A stretch of DNA of 64,000 bases from Plumapathes pennacea (taxonomy: Eukaryota; Cnidaria; Anthozoa; Antipatharia; Myriopathidae), in NCBI GenBank assembly GCA_964036295.1, contig OZ038472.1:14111885-14175884 (forward strand), given 5' to 3'. A program made the position numbers and the translations under genes. This document shows positions 1 through 11,200 of the stretch, in pieces; within the stretch, counting starts at the first letter, position 1, and every line of letters begins with the position of its first letter. The notes below the pieces were generated by a model, which did not search any database, had not been told where the DNA came from, and saw only the letters and a program-made list of their open reading frames with translations.

Positions 1-233
1 TTTTAAAACGAGGCTTAGACAGACGAGGTTTAAGCTGGGGAGTTCGATTTAAAAAAAAAAAAAGTTCTCCTTTCCCTGTCCGTCTGTCCGTCTGTTTTTC
101 TCCTGCTTAATTTTTCTGCTCGCCCTCTTTGTCTAATAACTGTTCTATATGGCAGGTACACGAAATCTGATTCCTATTGACTGTCAACGTGAAGGCACCA
201 AAATAAAAATAAATAAAGCATCTCCATATCAGC
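1..233 (+). promoter_or_regulatory. 5' flank and probable 5' UTR of TRAF gene A
   Basis: Non-coding sequence before the first ATG of gene A. It contains an A13 run near 52-64 and a CT-rich stretch (68-115) with a CCGTCTGT repeat. No clear TATA box is visible. The last bases before the start (ATCAGCATGG) are the same as in genes C and E, so the shared start region extends into the leader. The promoter may lie partly outside the window. Confidence 0.4.
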
Positions 234-3200
234 ATGGCCAGTAAACACGCTATGGTGGGATACAAGATAGCAAAAGGCGACAGGATTTCCTTGGCGGACA
301 AATACTTCTGCACACTGTGCAAGAACATATTGAGAGATCCAGTCCAAACAAACTGCGGTCACTTTTACTGCAGATCTTGCTACAATTCTAAACGAAACGC
401 GTAAGTACCATGTTTACTAAACAAAAATTTTAGACAAACCTGTTAACGATGGGGTTTTATTTCTTTAAGGTTATCACCGTATTTCTTTGAGTCGTAACTG
501 TGTTCTCATGTGTCGTTGTTCTGGTCATTAAAACTCATTTTATGACCTAGCACAGGATAATGAGAGCGATCTGATTAGAGGCCGTATGTTTTCATAATTA
601 TATTTTTCGCCATAAACAATGTTAAAAGTAAGTCATACGTAGTCCTAAACATAATATGCAATGTACTCTGACAATCTTCAATTTGTCACAGTTTGTTGCT
701 GTCTTAGTTACAAATGTGTAACGCTTCCCTATTTTTCGACTGCCACTGACAGCCACTCCCAAGCATGACCTTGTAATAATAACTCTTTTATTTTTACTTC
801 AACTTTGAAGTGATGGCAGCTTTGTTTGTCTTGAGGACGAGACCTTCTTGGAAGCAAACCAGGTACACTTTGGACTTACAAAGGACTTATTTCAGTCTTT
901 AGTACAGCATCAGACATCTATGATCCAATGTTATTGAAATTGTTTCTTCTAGAACTAAGGTGCCCTTGAATGCTGACACTTTGCTGCGCGATATGTCGAT
1001 CCTGTATGGTTACCGTGATGATTTAGACACATCTATTTATATATTTCAGGTGTATCCTGATGCTTTTATGAAACGTGAGATTTCATCGTTGAATTTGAAA
1101 TGTCCTGGTCGATGTGGCTGGTCAGGAGAAGTCAGAGATTTGGATGTGAGTTGTGGGTCTGAATAATAGAATGCAGTACTTACTGAACAGGAATTGAAAA
1201 CCAAGGGAATACGGCAAATAGCGAAGTGAACAGCACATGACTGTGGGATCATACCAAATCATAACATGTATAACAGGCATAACCTGTACCACTCCATCTT
1301 GTACTAGACATTGCCATAACATAATCGAGCGATACCATGCCATAACACAAGACAAACATTATAATGTAACAACAACATCACACTTCTCCCTGACCTTTGC
1401 AGATTCATTTATCAAAGTGTCCAGCGTCACTGGTTCAATGTCCGAACATTGGGTGCACAGTACAGGTCAAGCGATCTGAAATACCAAGCCATCTCGAAGA
1501 GAAATGCAGCTTTAGACGGACAGCCTGCAGCTATTGTAGCGAGATGATAGTTGCCAATGACATGAACGTATGTATCAGTGGACTTTGATTCTTAGTTAAC
1601 GAACGTATAATTCAATATTTCACTGTGTATTGCAAATACAGTGAACTCTCTTCAGGGGAATTGAGAGAGTATACAAGAATAACGAAAGGAAAGACAGTTG
1701 ATGCTTTAGTGTAGAGGATCTATTGGATATGAAGTATATTCTTTGGTAAAGAGATACGGCCAGACCCTGAATTCCCCCCCCCCCCCCCCCCCCCCCGGTG
1801 TCGTACAAGAAGAACCGCGTGTCGCTGTTAACTTTTCAACCTCTTTTAATATATGTTTCAGAACCATCACTCAAAATCATGTAAGAAGTTCCCTGTGGGA
1901 TGCGACGCATGCAGCAAGAGAGACATAATCCGGGAAGAGGTGAGGATTTTCATATTCATGCAAATGCATCTTTTTTCCGCTGAAACGGTGCACGTCTTTC
2001 CAAACAGTAGTTATCCATGTTGATTGATGGCTTAACTGCGAGCTGCTGACCAGCAGTGATTGCAGTAACGGTGTAGTTCAACAATTCTTTGGTTAATTAG
2101 TGGCTTAAGGCACATTAGCGAAAGCTGTGTCAGGTACTGCAAGCTGTCGACCAGCAGTGATTCTAGTAATGTTGTAGTCTTTTTTTCTGAGCTTCAAAAA
2201 TTCTTTGTTTTGTTAGCTGAAAAAGCATCAGGACGCCACTGAGGGAGACTGTGACGCGACCGTAATGAACTGTGTGTTTGAAGTGGTCGGATGTAAATCC
2301 AAAAAGGTATCAATCATCCTCCTTGTGAACTATGCATGCATGAGCATCGTCTTCTTGGAAACTATTTTGAGTAAATGTAAAGTTATCGAAGTTTTTGTCC
2401 AGATCACTTCTGATGTGCTCCTTTGAACGCTATGCTTGTATCCTGTTGCAGTATGTAGTCTGAATAATACATACATACATGTATAATCAAATATGTGAAG
2501 ATTTTTAGTAGCCCTTTTGGTTCAAAGCTCAGAATGCAAATTCTCCCAACCACTCAAGAGGAAAATACAAGAATAATGTAGTGAGAGTTGATAGATCAAT
2601 CAGCTGTCATAATTAGCAGAGTGGCCAAGTTTTCCGTACTGTGTGATTTATGTTGAGAGACTGAACTTGATGACTCCAGGAATTACAATAGTGAAGACTT
2701 TTATCTCTTCGACTTCTACTGTTGAATTTTGAACCTTGGTTTTATCATTCTATTTTATTTTTATTTCAGTCGATGAAGCGTGGAGATGCTAAACGACATG
2801 AAGAAGTTAGCAGTGTCTTCCATCTCAACAAGCTGCTGGTACTTGTTTTGGACCTGGAAAAAAAGGTACAAAATGCTTTGCCTCGTTTCTCCGGAGATTT
2901 TTCTGCAATAGCAGATTTCAACCCCGACTATCATTCAGAGCTAACGCAGGCAATATCAAAGATAGATGGTGTCTTTGACGACGTACAAGATGTCAGGCAA
3001 AAATTACGTGAACACAGCGCCAGGATTACGACTTTGGAGACGACATTTGGCTGGCATGAAAGTGACAGTGCTGGTGGAACAGCATCGGCCATGTTTAGTT
3101 CTCTGACATTACCAACTAAAAATGGAATTTTGCCAGACGAGCTCACAAGACGATTGGCTAACCTGGAGAACCGCATCGCCAATCACGAGGTTTTGATTTG

Positions 3201-3843
3201 TAACGACGGGCAAAATATGAATGGTGGCCAGCAGCAATTTCATGGATTGCAGCGTCAGTTAGAGGCCGCACAAGACACCATCAGACGACTGGAGAGGAAG
3301 GTGGAGTCTCACGAGCACGTGCTGGCCATACGAAACGTGGCGTTATCAGATCTGGAAGAGTTTGTCAGACAACAGCAAGTATCCAGCTATGATGGAGCTC
3401 TACTGTGGAAGATCCCTGACTACGCTCGCAAGAAGAATGATGCTGTTTCAGGAAGGCAGACGTCGTTCTACAGTGCCTGCTTCTACACCAGTCGCCATGG
3501 CTACAAGATGTGCGCAAGGTTGTACTTGAACGGAGACGGCATGGGCAAAGGAACACACATCTCGGTGTTCTTTGTTGTCATGCGCGGGCAGTACGACGCG
3601 CTACTCCGCTGGCCATTCAGACAGAAGGTAACCATCATGCTTTTGGACCAGGACAACAGGGAGCACGTGATAGACGCCTTCAGACCAGACCCCAACAGCT
3701 CATCTTTCCAGAGACCGCGGAGAGAGATGAACGTGGCTAGCGGTTGCCCCCTGTTCTGTTCGCTGTCGGAGTTGAATAAGCATGCGTATGTGAGAGATGA
3801 CGTGATGTTTATGAAGATTATTGTTGACACTTCGGACCTGTAA
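234..3843 (+). CDS. TRAF gene A: TNF receptor-associated factor (TRAF2/3-like), 7 exons, 573 aa
   Basis: Exons read as 234-400, 811-862, 1050-1145, 1403-1567, 1862-1939, 2217-2306 and 2770-3843. All have GT-AG borders, and joining them keeps one frame of 573 codons plus stop. The protein starts MASKHAMVGYK. The RING spans about residues 26-65 (C26, C29, C41, H43, C46, C49, C62, with D65 in the eighth ligand position, as in TRAF6). TRAF-type zinc fingers run about 91-250, built from exons 3-6 and the start of exon 7. A coiled coil covers about 260-415, and TRAF-C (MATH) 423-573, with motifs GYKMCARLYLNGDG, LRWPFRQKVT and FRPDPNSSSF, ending in DTSDL. The TRAF-C closely resembles TRAF2/TRAF3. 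TRAFs trimerise on cytoplasmic tails of TNF-family receptors, and the RING can act as an E3 ubiquitin ligase. Receptor partners cannot be told from sequence. Gene B converges on it from the right. Confidence 0.9.
1774..1796. repeat. poly-C tract (about 23 C) in intron 4 of gene A
   Basis: Uninterrupted C run 65 bases upstream of exon 5. The length is likely to vary between individuals and is hard to assemble. It creates a spurious proline/glycine-rich ORF on both strands, which I do not call. Confidence 0.9.
2512..2680. mobile_element. degenerate copy of the TTAA miniature element in intron 6 of gene A
   Basis: Contains diverged counterparts of internal blocks of the 6152-6353 element in the same order: ATTCTCCCAACC, then AAGAATAATGTAGTGAGAGT, then a GAGAGACTGAA block. 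The inverted termini are eroded. It is therefore an older insertion than the intact copies. Confidence 0.5.
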
Positions 3844-4806
3844 ACAAGTCGAGTTTAGTGCCATCCTTCATTGATGCTGGCGTGCATGCCCCCAGGAATC
3901 AAGTACGTCCACGTCGTTGGGGGTGGTAACAACCAACACCACTTTGTAAACCGGTCCACATCAAAGTCGTATTTTGTCCATTGGTTTTAATGAGAATTTT
4001 GTAGGTTAGGATGATATAAAAGGGAATAACGGCACGTTTGATAGATCTTGTCTATGGTACTACATCATGGGCATCAAATATTCGACCGTTTTCAATATCT
4101 TAACAACCTTAAGGTTGTTTTGAAAGCAATTTGTCGTTTCATATATGTATATACACTTTCAGGTGAGACCTTATAAGGTTACACTGAATAATATTGATTT
4201 TCAGTTTTGATCGATGTCCAGTCAACCGTAGTGTTCGAGGGACATCTTAATGGATATCGTGATTGTATTTGATTGATGGTTCATTTGATGAAATAACTAT
4301 ATTTACCAATGTGTGCATACTGTGTAATGTGGACTGGTTTACAAAAACTTCGCTTTCTCTTTTAATCACTAGTTTTTTGTGTGTGTGTTAGTTTGTATTC
4401 TTAAAACTAACTAAAATAGAAAAGAGCTCTAAGAGCACAAGCATCAATTACCAGCGTTATAAGTACGCGGGATTAGAAAAGCAAAAGTAAGACTTATGTT
4501 AGCAACAAAAAGATAAGAAATTTGATAAGCAACTACAAGAGTAACTGTCAAGAAGGGAACTCAACAAGTAACGTGAGCATGTTCACGTGGTTTTATTTCC
4601 AAAATTTTCATGTAAATACATTCTACTGTTGTTCGACTTTAACTATAGATGTTTTCCTTGAAATTGCGAAGAGTGGTGTTCGTTGGCTAAATCTTGATTT
4701 GTACAGGTCCATTTTAAAGCACGATTAAAAGTGGCGCAGACTCTAAAAGTTGTTCGTTCTTGTGGTGTTATCTTGTGTTACAAATCTGCGCATCATCGCC
4801 CCCCTC
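3844..4806. other. 3' flank of TRAF gene A; no gene seen
   Basis: Contains the presumed 3' UTR of gene A. I found no canonical AATAAA within 900 bases of the stop, so the polyadenylation site is unresolved. The rest is AT-rich with a short GT run near 4379-4388. Short ORFs here show no recognisable domain. Confidence 0.5.
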
Positions 4807-5520
4807 CCCTGGGTCTGGCGCGTCCATTTCACGTGCACGCGTCGCCATTGGAATTTTGTCATTGCACAATGCTCAAATGCAAATTTCGTTTTGCTTTGAG
4901 AACATGGCAGTTCAGTTTTCTCGTTCGTGCGGCTGGTACCCAAGTTCAGTATTCCTCTGCTCGCAGCAGGGTTTCGAGAGGTATCGGGACAAGTTTGATG
5001 CATCGACCTCTTTGAGACGGAGCAATGGTAAGTGAGTAAAGTCAGATACTGGTAGAAAAACAAACACGGTTGCGTCGCCTTGGCATATGCGCTGACGAAT
5101 AGGCGCTCTTTAACGACACATTGCGAGCTATAGCTGAGGCGCAACCAAGTTTTAAAAGGCCGTCTAGCTCCTGCCAGAACTAGCTCTTGTGTCGGTGAAG
5201 TGGTGAAAATTGTCAACACGAGGTTTGGATGGTTGTATGCTAACTGGCGTCAGTAATAATTGAATTCGAGCGTTGAAAGCCCTGTGAACAATAATTAAGG
5301 CTCTGACGCTTACTCTGACGAACGCCTAAACACTCGATTATCGTTCAGCACAATTTTTACAGTGTTAATGCGCCGATCAATTTGTAGCTGTTAACATCTT
5401 AGGACTTCCATTTGTCCACATACTGCCCCTCCCCCTCCCCCACGGAAGCGTTTGCATATCGCGTTGATAGACTGTGGATAGGTCGACCTATAGCTCAAAT
5501 ATAGCGTAACATAAAAAGAG

Positions 5521-5663
5521 GTTATTACACGGGAAGGAGTGCAATACGGCGAAGTATTTTTACGAGTCGGTTTTATTTTTTGGAGCCTGCTTCTGCTTCA
5601 GGCGAGAAAAAATAAAATTGACGAGTAAAAATACAGCCGTATTGCACGACTTTTCGTGTAATA
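5521..5663. mobile_element. hairpin miniature element absent from copy 2
   Basis: The arms are imperfect inverted repeats: TTATTACACGGGAAGG-GTGCAATACGGC-TTTTTACGAGTCGG on the left pairs with the right arm ending GCACGACTTTTCGTGTAATA. The matching place in the second block (about 28310) has no such sequence, so it was inserted here after the duplication. The insertion relative to copy 2 extends to about 5865. A related piece occurs near 55003-55070. Confidence 0.6.
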
Positions 5664-5876
5664 AATTGTTTATTACACGACAAACGAAACAGGGCAAACA
5701 TTCTCGCCGCGCGCAAAATGGAACAAAAAAATGACGCGTTCGTAAACTTTGCTTGCGAAAACTGATCACGTAAGCTAATAAACCAGTTGATCTGGTTCCT
5801 GACGATTGCAATACGCTCCCATCTTTGCACTCGTTTTGGCCCGTATTTGCACTCGAAAATGTGAAGTATATATATT

Positions 5877-5902
5877 AGAGAGAGGAAGAGAGAGAGAGAG
5901 AG
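5877..5902. repeat. GA-rich simple repeat
   Basis: AGAGAGAGG/AGAGAGAGAGAG microsatellite in the 3' flank shared by genes A and B, at the edge of the insertion described above. Confidence 0.8.
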
Positions 5903-6151
5903 TTGTGTTTTAATTTATACATGTTTTACTTATTTACTGTATATACAAACTTGACCTTAATCTTTTTTTTTTTTTTTTTTTTTTCTAGTGCCGATAGCAA
6001 TATTGCCAGCTGTATTAATTATATATTTAAAGGGATAACAAAGTCACTTTTTAGCAAGCGTTACGTAGCTTTCACGCACTCGGGACCTGGAGTGTAATAA
6101 CTGAACCACCATTCCAAACTACCTCTGCCTTTAGAAAAGAATATACCTTAA

Positions 6152-6353
6152 CCCTTTCACTCCCGAGATCACAATGCATATTCTTCCAACCTTTTAAGAG
6201 GAAAATGTAAGAATGATGTAGTAAGAATTGGTAGCTCAATCTGCTCTAATATGATCAAGGTATCAAAAGCAAAGTTCTCCTTACTGTATGATATATTGCT
6301 GGTGAGAAACTGAAAGAGAAAATTGAAGTTGATCACTCTTGGGAGTGAAAGGG
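6152..6353. mobile_element. TTAA-flanked miniature inverted-repeat element (piggyBac-like), copy 1
   Basis: Termini CCCTTTCACTCCC and GGGAGTGAAAGGG are perfect inverted repeats. The 202-bp element is flanked on both sides by TTAA (6148-6151 and 6354-6357). TTAA duplication with a CCC/GGG end is the signature of piggyBac-type transposition. There is no coding capacity, so it is non-autonomous. The homologous site at 28608-28611 is a single TTAA without the element. Other copies are at 50261 and 60583, with decayed ones at 2512 and about 56274. Confidence 0.85.
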
Positions 6354-6548
6354 TTAAAGACAATTGTAAGGATTTGAAAGGCTCAGGGGTCCCTATATGT
6401 GTCCATTAAACAGCATAAACAAGTGCCACCTACCATATGGAAGAAGCACTTTGTAAAATACAGGGCTGTCATTTTAGAAGCTAAAACCTAATTAAAAGTT
6501 ATGAATCATCCATCCATGCTCTCATCTAAAAATACTAATGCTTAAAAG

Positions 6549-6679
6549 TATAACGCGTCACCGTGTAATATAGCCTCATCTAAACACGCGGGAAGTTGGG
6601 AGAACACGAGAGTAGCGTAAGGAAACCACGAGGCCACCGCGTGTTTAGATGAAGCTATATTACACGGTGACGCGTTATA
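6549..6679. mobile_element. palindromic miniature element with about 40-bp termini
   Basis: Left end TATAACGCGTCACCGTGTAA continuing to CATCTAAACACGCGG; right end is its reverse complement, finishing GGTGACGCGTTATA. The spacer between arms is about 50 bases. Related fragments lie at 6710-6765 and 17880-17900. It is absent from the matching place near 28730, so it inserted after the A/B-C/D duplication. Confidence 0.8.
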
Positions 6680-6927
6680 TATTTCTTTTATAAAATAATT
6701 AGTCAAGTAAAATACATCACGTATCGCGTCAGCCTGTAATATACACTCTTATTACACGGTTATTTAGCCAATCGGAACGCGCGTAGTATCATGGTTATTT
6801 TATAAATATACATAAGCACGAAGACATGTCAAAGGGCTAGTGTGTTAGTAAATTACGTGAAAATTTAACCGAAGCCTACTGATGTACGTAAATTCTACTG
6901 AAAGATGTTAAGCGACCACGGACTTGG

Positions 6928-8214
6928 TTATATAAAGTCAGAATCGTCAACGATGATCTTGATATACAGGACGTCATTCCTCACGTAAGCATGTTTGTTT
7001 AACGCTGCCAAAGAACAGAACAATGGGCAGCCACCAATGGTGGTTGTCTCCCTCCGTGGTGATGAGCTGTTGGGGTCTGGTCTGAAGGCGTCGATCACGT
7101 GCTCCACGTTGTCCTGATCCAAAAGCATGATGGTTACTTTCTGTCTGAATGGCCAGCGGAGTTGCTCATCAAACTGCCCGCGCATGACAAAAAAGAACAC
7201 CGAGATGTGGGTACCTATGCCTATGCCGTCTCCGTTCAAGTAGATGCGCGCGCACATTTTGTAGCCATGGCGGCTGGTGTAGAAACAGGGACTACAGAAA
7301 CATCTTTGTATTCCTGTTATGCCCTCTTGCTTCTTAAAGGAAAAGTGTTTGATCTGCCACAGCAAATCGCCGCTATAGTTTGCGATTTGCTGGCATCTGC
7401 CAAAGTCTTGCAGATACATCACGTACTCGTGATGCTCCGTCTTCCTCTCAAGTCGTCTGATGGTTTCCTGAGCTGCTTCAAGCCGCCGTTCCAAGCTATC
7501 AATCTGTTTCCCGGTGTCGTCAGCGTTCTGGTTGTTTTTCACCAAAATAACTGCATGATTTGCAGTCTTGTTTTCCAGGTTTGTCACTCTGTGTGTTGCT
7601 TCATTTGCGGGTAAACCGGGTCCACCCGATTCAGTCGAATGCGGCGCAGATAAGCCAGCGGACATCCTGGTTGACATGCGCCTCTCCAGTGTTGCTATCC
7701 GCTCGCTTTCTTTCCTCACTGCCTCCTTCAACTCTCTGTGCTCTGCGGTAACACCCTGCACTCGAGCAAGGATGTCTGAAATGACGTTGTCATAATCATC
7801 CACGAAGATGGGGTTTCTAGAGACCAGCTCAGGGGTGCGACGGATGAGCGACTCGACATCTATGGACAGATCCAGTGCCATTTTCAAGAGGATAGAAATG
7901 TGCAGGACAGTGTGCTCCTGCAGATGTCGGTTCAGCTCACTGCAGGATAAGATCTGGAACAACAACAACAAGAAATGGCACAAAATAAGCAAGCTGACTA
8001 ATGACTTTGCTGCTTTGGGACCTGGATGCAAGCAAAGAGACGTATGATCAGGGGAAAAGGAGGAGGAGAACGCAACAGAGTGAGAAACAGAAGAAGCTAC
8101 GGGTTCGTGATACGAAGCTACTATACCCACCCGAGTTTCCGAACAGCCGAATTCTGAAAAAGGGCACGGTCCTTGAACATCGTTTAGCACCAAGGGGTCC
8201 TGGTATTGAGCCAT
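6928..8214 (-). CDS. TRAF gene B: RING-less TRAF-like protein, 2 visible exons, about 369 aa
   Basis: On the minus strand exon 1 is 8214-8131 and exon 2 is 7953-6928, joined in phase 0 across a GTGGGT donor and a TTCCAG acceptor. The first codon after an upstream CTTCAG is ATG, so translation may begin there (MAQYQDPLVLND...), or earlier exons may exist that I could not find. One complete TRAF-type finger is formed across the junction (CPFSEFGC, then NRHLQEH). A coiled coil runs about 60-215 and TRAF-C 221-369 (GYKMCARIYLNGDG, LRWPFRQKVT, AFRPDPNSSS; stop after DSDFI). No RING was found upstream. Relative to A/C/E it lacks a few residues between PNSSS and the GGCPLFC motif, a state shared with D. 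It is convergent with gene A. A RING-less TRAF resembles vertebrate TRAF1 in layout and could modulate full-length TRAFs; that role is inference. Confidence 0.75.
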   Translation of the reverse strand: MAQYQDPLVLNDVQGPCPFSEFGCSETRVGIVASYHEPVASSVSHSVAFSSSFSPDHTSLCLHPGPKAAKSLVSLLILCHFLLLLFQILSCSELNRHLQEHTVLHISILLKMALDLSIDVESLIRRTPELVSRNPIFVDDYDNVISDILARVQGVTAEHRELKEAVRKESERIATLERRMSTRMSAGLSAPHSTESGGPGLPANEATHRVTNLENKTANHAVILVKNNQNADDTGKQIDSLERRLEAAQETIRRLERKTEHHEYVMYLQDFGRCQQIANYSGDLLWQIKHFSFKKQEGITGIQRCFCSPCFYTSRHGYKMCARIYLNGDGIGIGTHISVFFFVMRGQFDEQLRWPFRQKVTIMLLDQDNVEHVIDAFRPDPNSSSPRRETTTIGGCPLFCSLAALNKHAYVRNDVLYIKIIVDDSDFI

Positions 8215-11200
8215 CTGAAGACGTGAATATGACAACTAAACAAAAAAAAAATGGATAAATGACTTATGCAAGTAGCAATGGATAGCATACCACAAATAAC
8301 ATCTTCCGAACATTTTTTTCCTTACAATGTTCAGAATTTAGCCGTCAAATGTTAATCTACGCTCATCGATCTTTGCTTTACTTAATGTATTAAGCATGAA
8401 TGCGAAGCACTGGTCCCGCTTGTACATTACCTAGTCGGTTGGAGTCGGTTTGCGTATTGCGAATAGAACAACTCCTACTTATAGCGTACAAGTAACATAG
8501 AAAGTTAGTTATAGGTTACAAGTGAAGCTATAAAACAAAGTGCTTTTTATCAAGGCGGTCCAGATTTTTCCGGCATTTTTCTATGGTATAGCGGTCTAGA
8601 TAAGCCAGAACGGAGTATTACGGCTTTGTTCTAACCTGTTGGGATTTTGGAAGCAAGTTCTCACCTGTAGTCGGCAGTAAATCTAATCTTTTTGGTGTTG
8701 TTTTGCTTTTTTGTGTGTACATAGATTACACTGTGGTACATTATTATTTATACCATGGAAATCAAACATTGTTTGGGGTTCTCCGTATTAAATAAAAGTG
8801 TTGCAACGCCACAAATGAAGGTGATATTAAATATCTATCAGCAACTGTCATAACTTTGAAGAGTTTGTCATGAATATGCACTCTTTGTATTCACCGCAGG
8901 GTCAGTGATTAGCAGCAAGGTCAGCAAAATCTGAAGCGTGAATCAGTGGACCACAGCAGTGAGTGTATGGTAAGTGACATGTCATTGAGAAGTAATTCTA
9001 ATTTAAAAGACTGCATATCTTAGCTCTTTCAGTTAATGATTTATAACTTCCTAAAAAGCACTGCGTCGAGCAATCCGGTTTTTGTGGATGTCTTTACTGC
9101 TTGAACAAAAGCAGGATGCGAGGTCATTTGAGCACCGATTCGTTGACTGCATGAGCCTTTATCCCTTTGTAAGGAATCGGCCAGCGACTTTAACTTGAAA
9201 CCATATAGTGCAGGCAAGCATTCAGGGATTTTTTAGTTTTGATTGAGCAGCTGGGATTTACAGCCTTCCGTTTTTCGTAACTGCAGCGCCGTAAAAGAAG
9301 CACAGCAATGGTGCACTTCAAAGCTGCTTGCAATAGTCGAAAAAATCAGACTATGCCGGTTCTCCCTAGCATTTTAACGAGCATCTATTCAGATTTAGGA
9401 ACGGTGTTTCGATGAGTATCAATAGATTTTTTAATAACACAGCGTTGTGCAAACATAATCCGAATAATTGTGCACAGTTGAGAAGATCAAAGCCCCGGGT
9501 ATAGGTCTTTTAAGGTTTGATAAGGAATGGCAAATTCTATGGAGTTACAGTAAGTTTATTCCAGTTTATTCCCGTATAGAAAGAGAGCTGAACGTAGGGC
9601 TTTCTCTGTATAAGCCGTGGATGGGCCTTGACTTGCTCTTGTGAAAGAACTATTGTTCTTTGGTAGTTGTATGCAGCTTTGCTTTCAGAGGTCAAGTCGT
9701 CGGTGTTCCGAGAATTTTGCGTGGCCATACATTGTATTTTAATACAAAACAATCAGTAAGTAACGCCAATCACATGGTATTCACATATTGAGGTAAAGGT
9801 TTTTGATTTTGTGGCTGATAAGGAAATAAACTGTTAATAACTCATGTGTAAAGAACTGTGAAATGTTAAGCATTGCGGTAATTATGCGTCGAGACATATA
9901 ATCTGGCATAACACCCACAAAGACTAGAATAACACCCAACCGCGATGCTTTAAAATACTGATGCCCAGCATTATCTATCGAGATGAATCGGTTTATGTTT
10001 GAGGTGTCAACGAGTGAAGGCTGCTGGGAAGGTCGTTGACTTCACTTGCCGCGCAGCAACTCATTTTGTGAAAAAAAAAATGGCTGTAAAATAATTGTTA
10101 GTCATAGATTGTTTGCGTTTGGGCGCCGTTCCCTAAATGTAAGACAAACAACTCTGAATTAAAAGGTCCCTCAGGCTATCAAATTTTGTTTATTTATTTG
10201 CTTGGATGAACTGATTGAACTGTAGGCTGTATAGTTCTAAAAATGGACGTGATCTCGTACACTAGCAAACAAAAGCCTGATGTCATTGCAGTTGGATATA
10301 ATAAAATGTCAGTCACACCGTCCTCGTTCAAAGTGTCTTCGTGTATTTTTCAGTATGTAGTGTTCATGCTTCGTGTGCAATAAGTTTGATTTATGTATTG
10401 ACTGTACTATATTCAATAGTTTGTTGAGTTGCTTCTGTTATCATAAATCTCCCGTTCACGGCATTTTGATTTATAATATAGTGGACAGAAATTAGAATGA
10501 ATTCTCTATCAGCGCACACTTTGTTAGGCAAATAAGTTGCTATTTATTTGGGCTGACTTTCGCAGACTTGCGTTAGTTCATTTTGGTTGAAACTTAAGGC
10601 AAAGATACCTTAACATCTAAATTGGACAAGGCTGAGAAACAATAGCAGAAATTAAACTTTTAAGAAATAGAACTTTTAGTTCTTATATGTACTACGACAT
10701 TTCATTGATATATACTGGAACGTACACACGATGACAATAAGAAGCTGCAATAAAAAGAGTGTATTCATGACTAATAAAATGTTAGGAAAGCATGTTACGA
10801 TTAAGTGGCACTTGTTGCTCCCCTTTGTAGACTGTCGGCTAATTAAGTGTCCACTAGCAGGTCGTTTCATTTTCCACAAGCTATACTAGGTCTTACCTCC
10901 ATTTTCCAATAACGTTTCCCTTTCCTTCAATCCAGATACTTTTTACGTCAACCAAAAGTGATTCAGCTGAGGTGGAACCGTTTGATCGTTTCTTTTTCTA
11001 TTTCTCTCAGAAACACAATGTTCCAATGCATCAGCACATTTTTTCCGTCGGGTTTGGTAAAGGACTATGGTATTAGTATGGTCGTTTCATCGGGCGAATT
11101 CTGCTTTCCCTAGCTGACTCCTTACCTTTACACTCCCCTAGCACCACAAACGCATTCTTTTCTTGCTTTTACGTCAACATAAAGCCTTATTTTTCTCTTC

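Larger units (their letters stand above)
4807..6927. repeat. duplicated block, copy 1 (matches 27637-28843)
   Basis: Starts with GGGTCTGGCGCGTCCATT and stays alignable with 27637-28843 up to the stop codons of genes B and D. A near-exonic piece (4900-5031) ends in a good splice donor (AATG|GTAAGTGAGT at 5032) and here begins with an ATG at 4902. In copy 2 the ATG is ATTG and there is a one-base length change, so coding function is unlikely to be conserved. It may be a promoter/first-exon remnant of an unknown gene. Copy 1 carries extra insertions that copy 2 lacks (a hairpin near 5521, the TTAA element at 6152, and the palindrome at 6549). Confidence 0.7.

Noticed and set aside
4731..5219. 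Overlapping ORFs of 91-158 codons on both strands near 4.7-5.2 kb
   Set aside because: The homologous block at 27.6-28 kb does not keep these frames (ATG lost, one-base length change), and no domain is seen.
7099..7614. 171-codon plus-strand ORF antisense to gene B (and 29015-29545 antisense to gene D)
   Set aside because: Both are shadows of the TRAF exon. They are open because of the codon composition of the real gene on the other strand.
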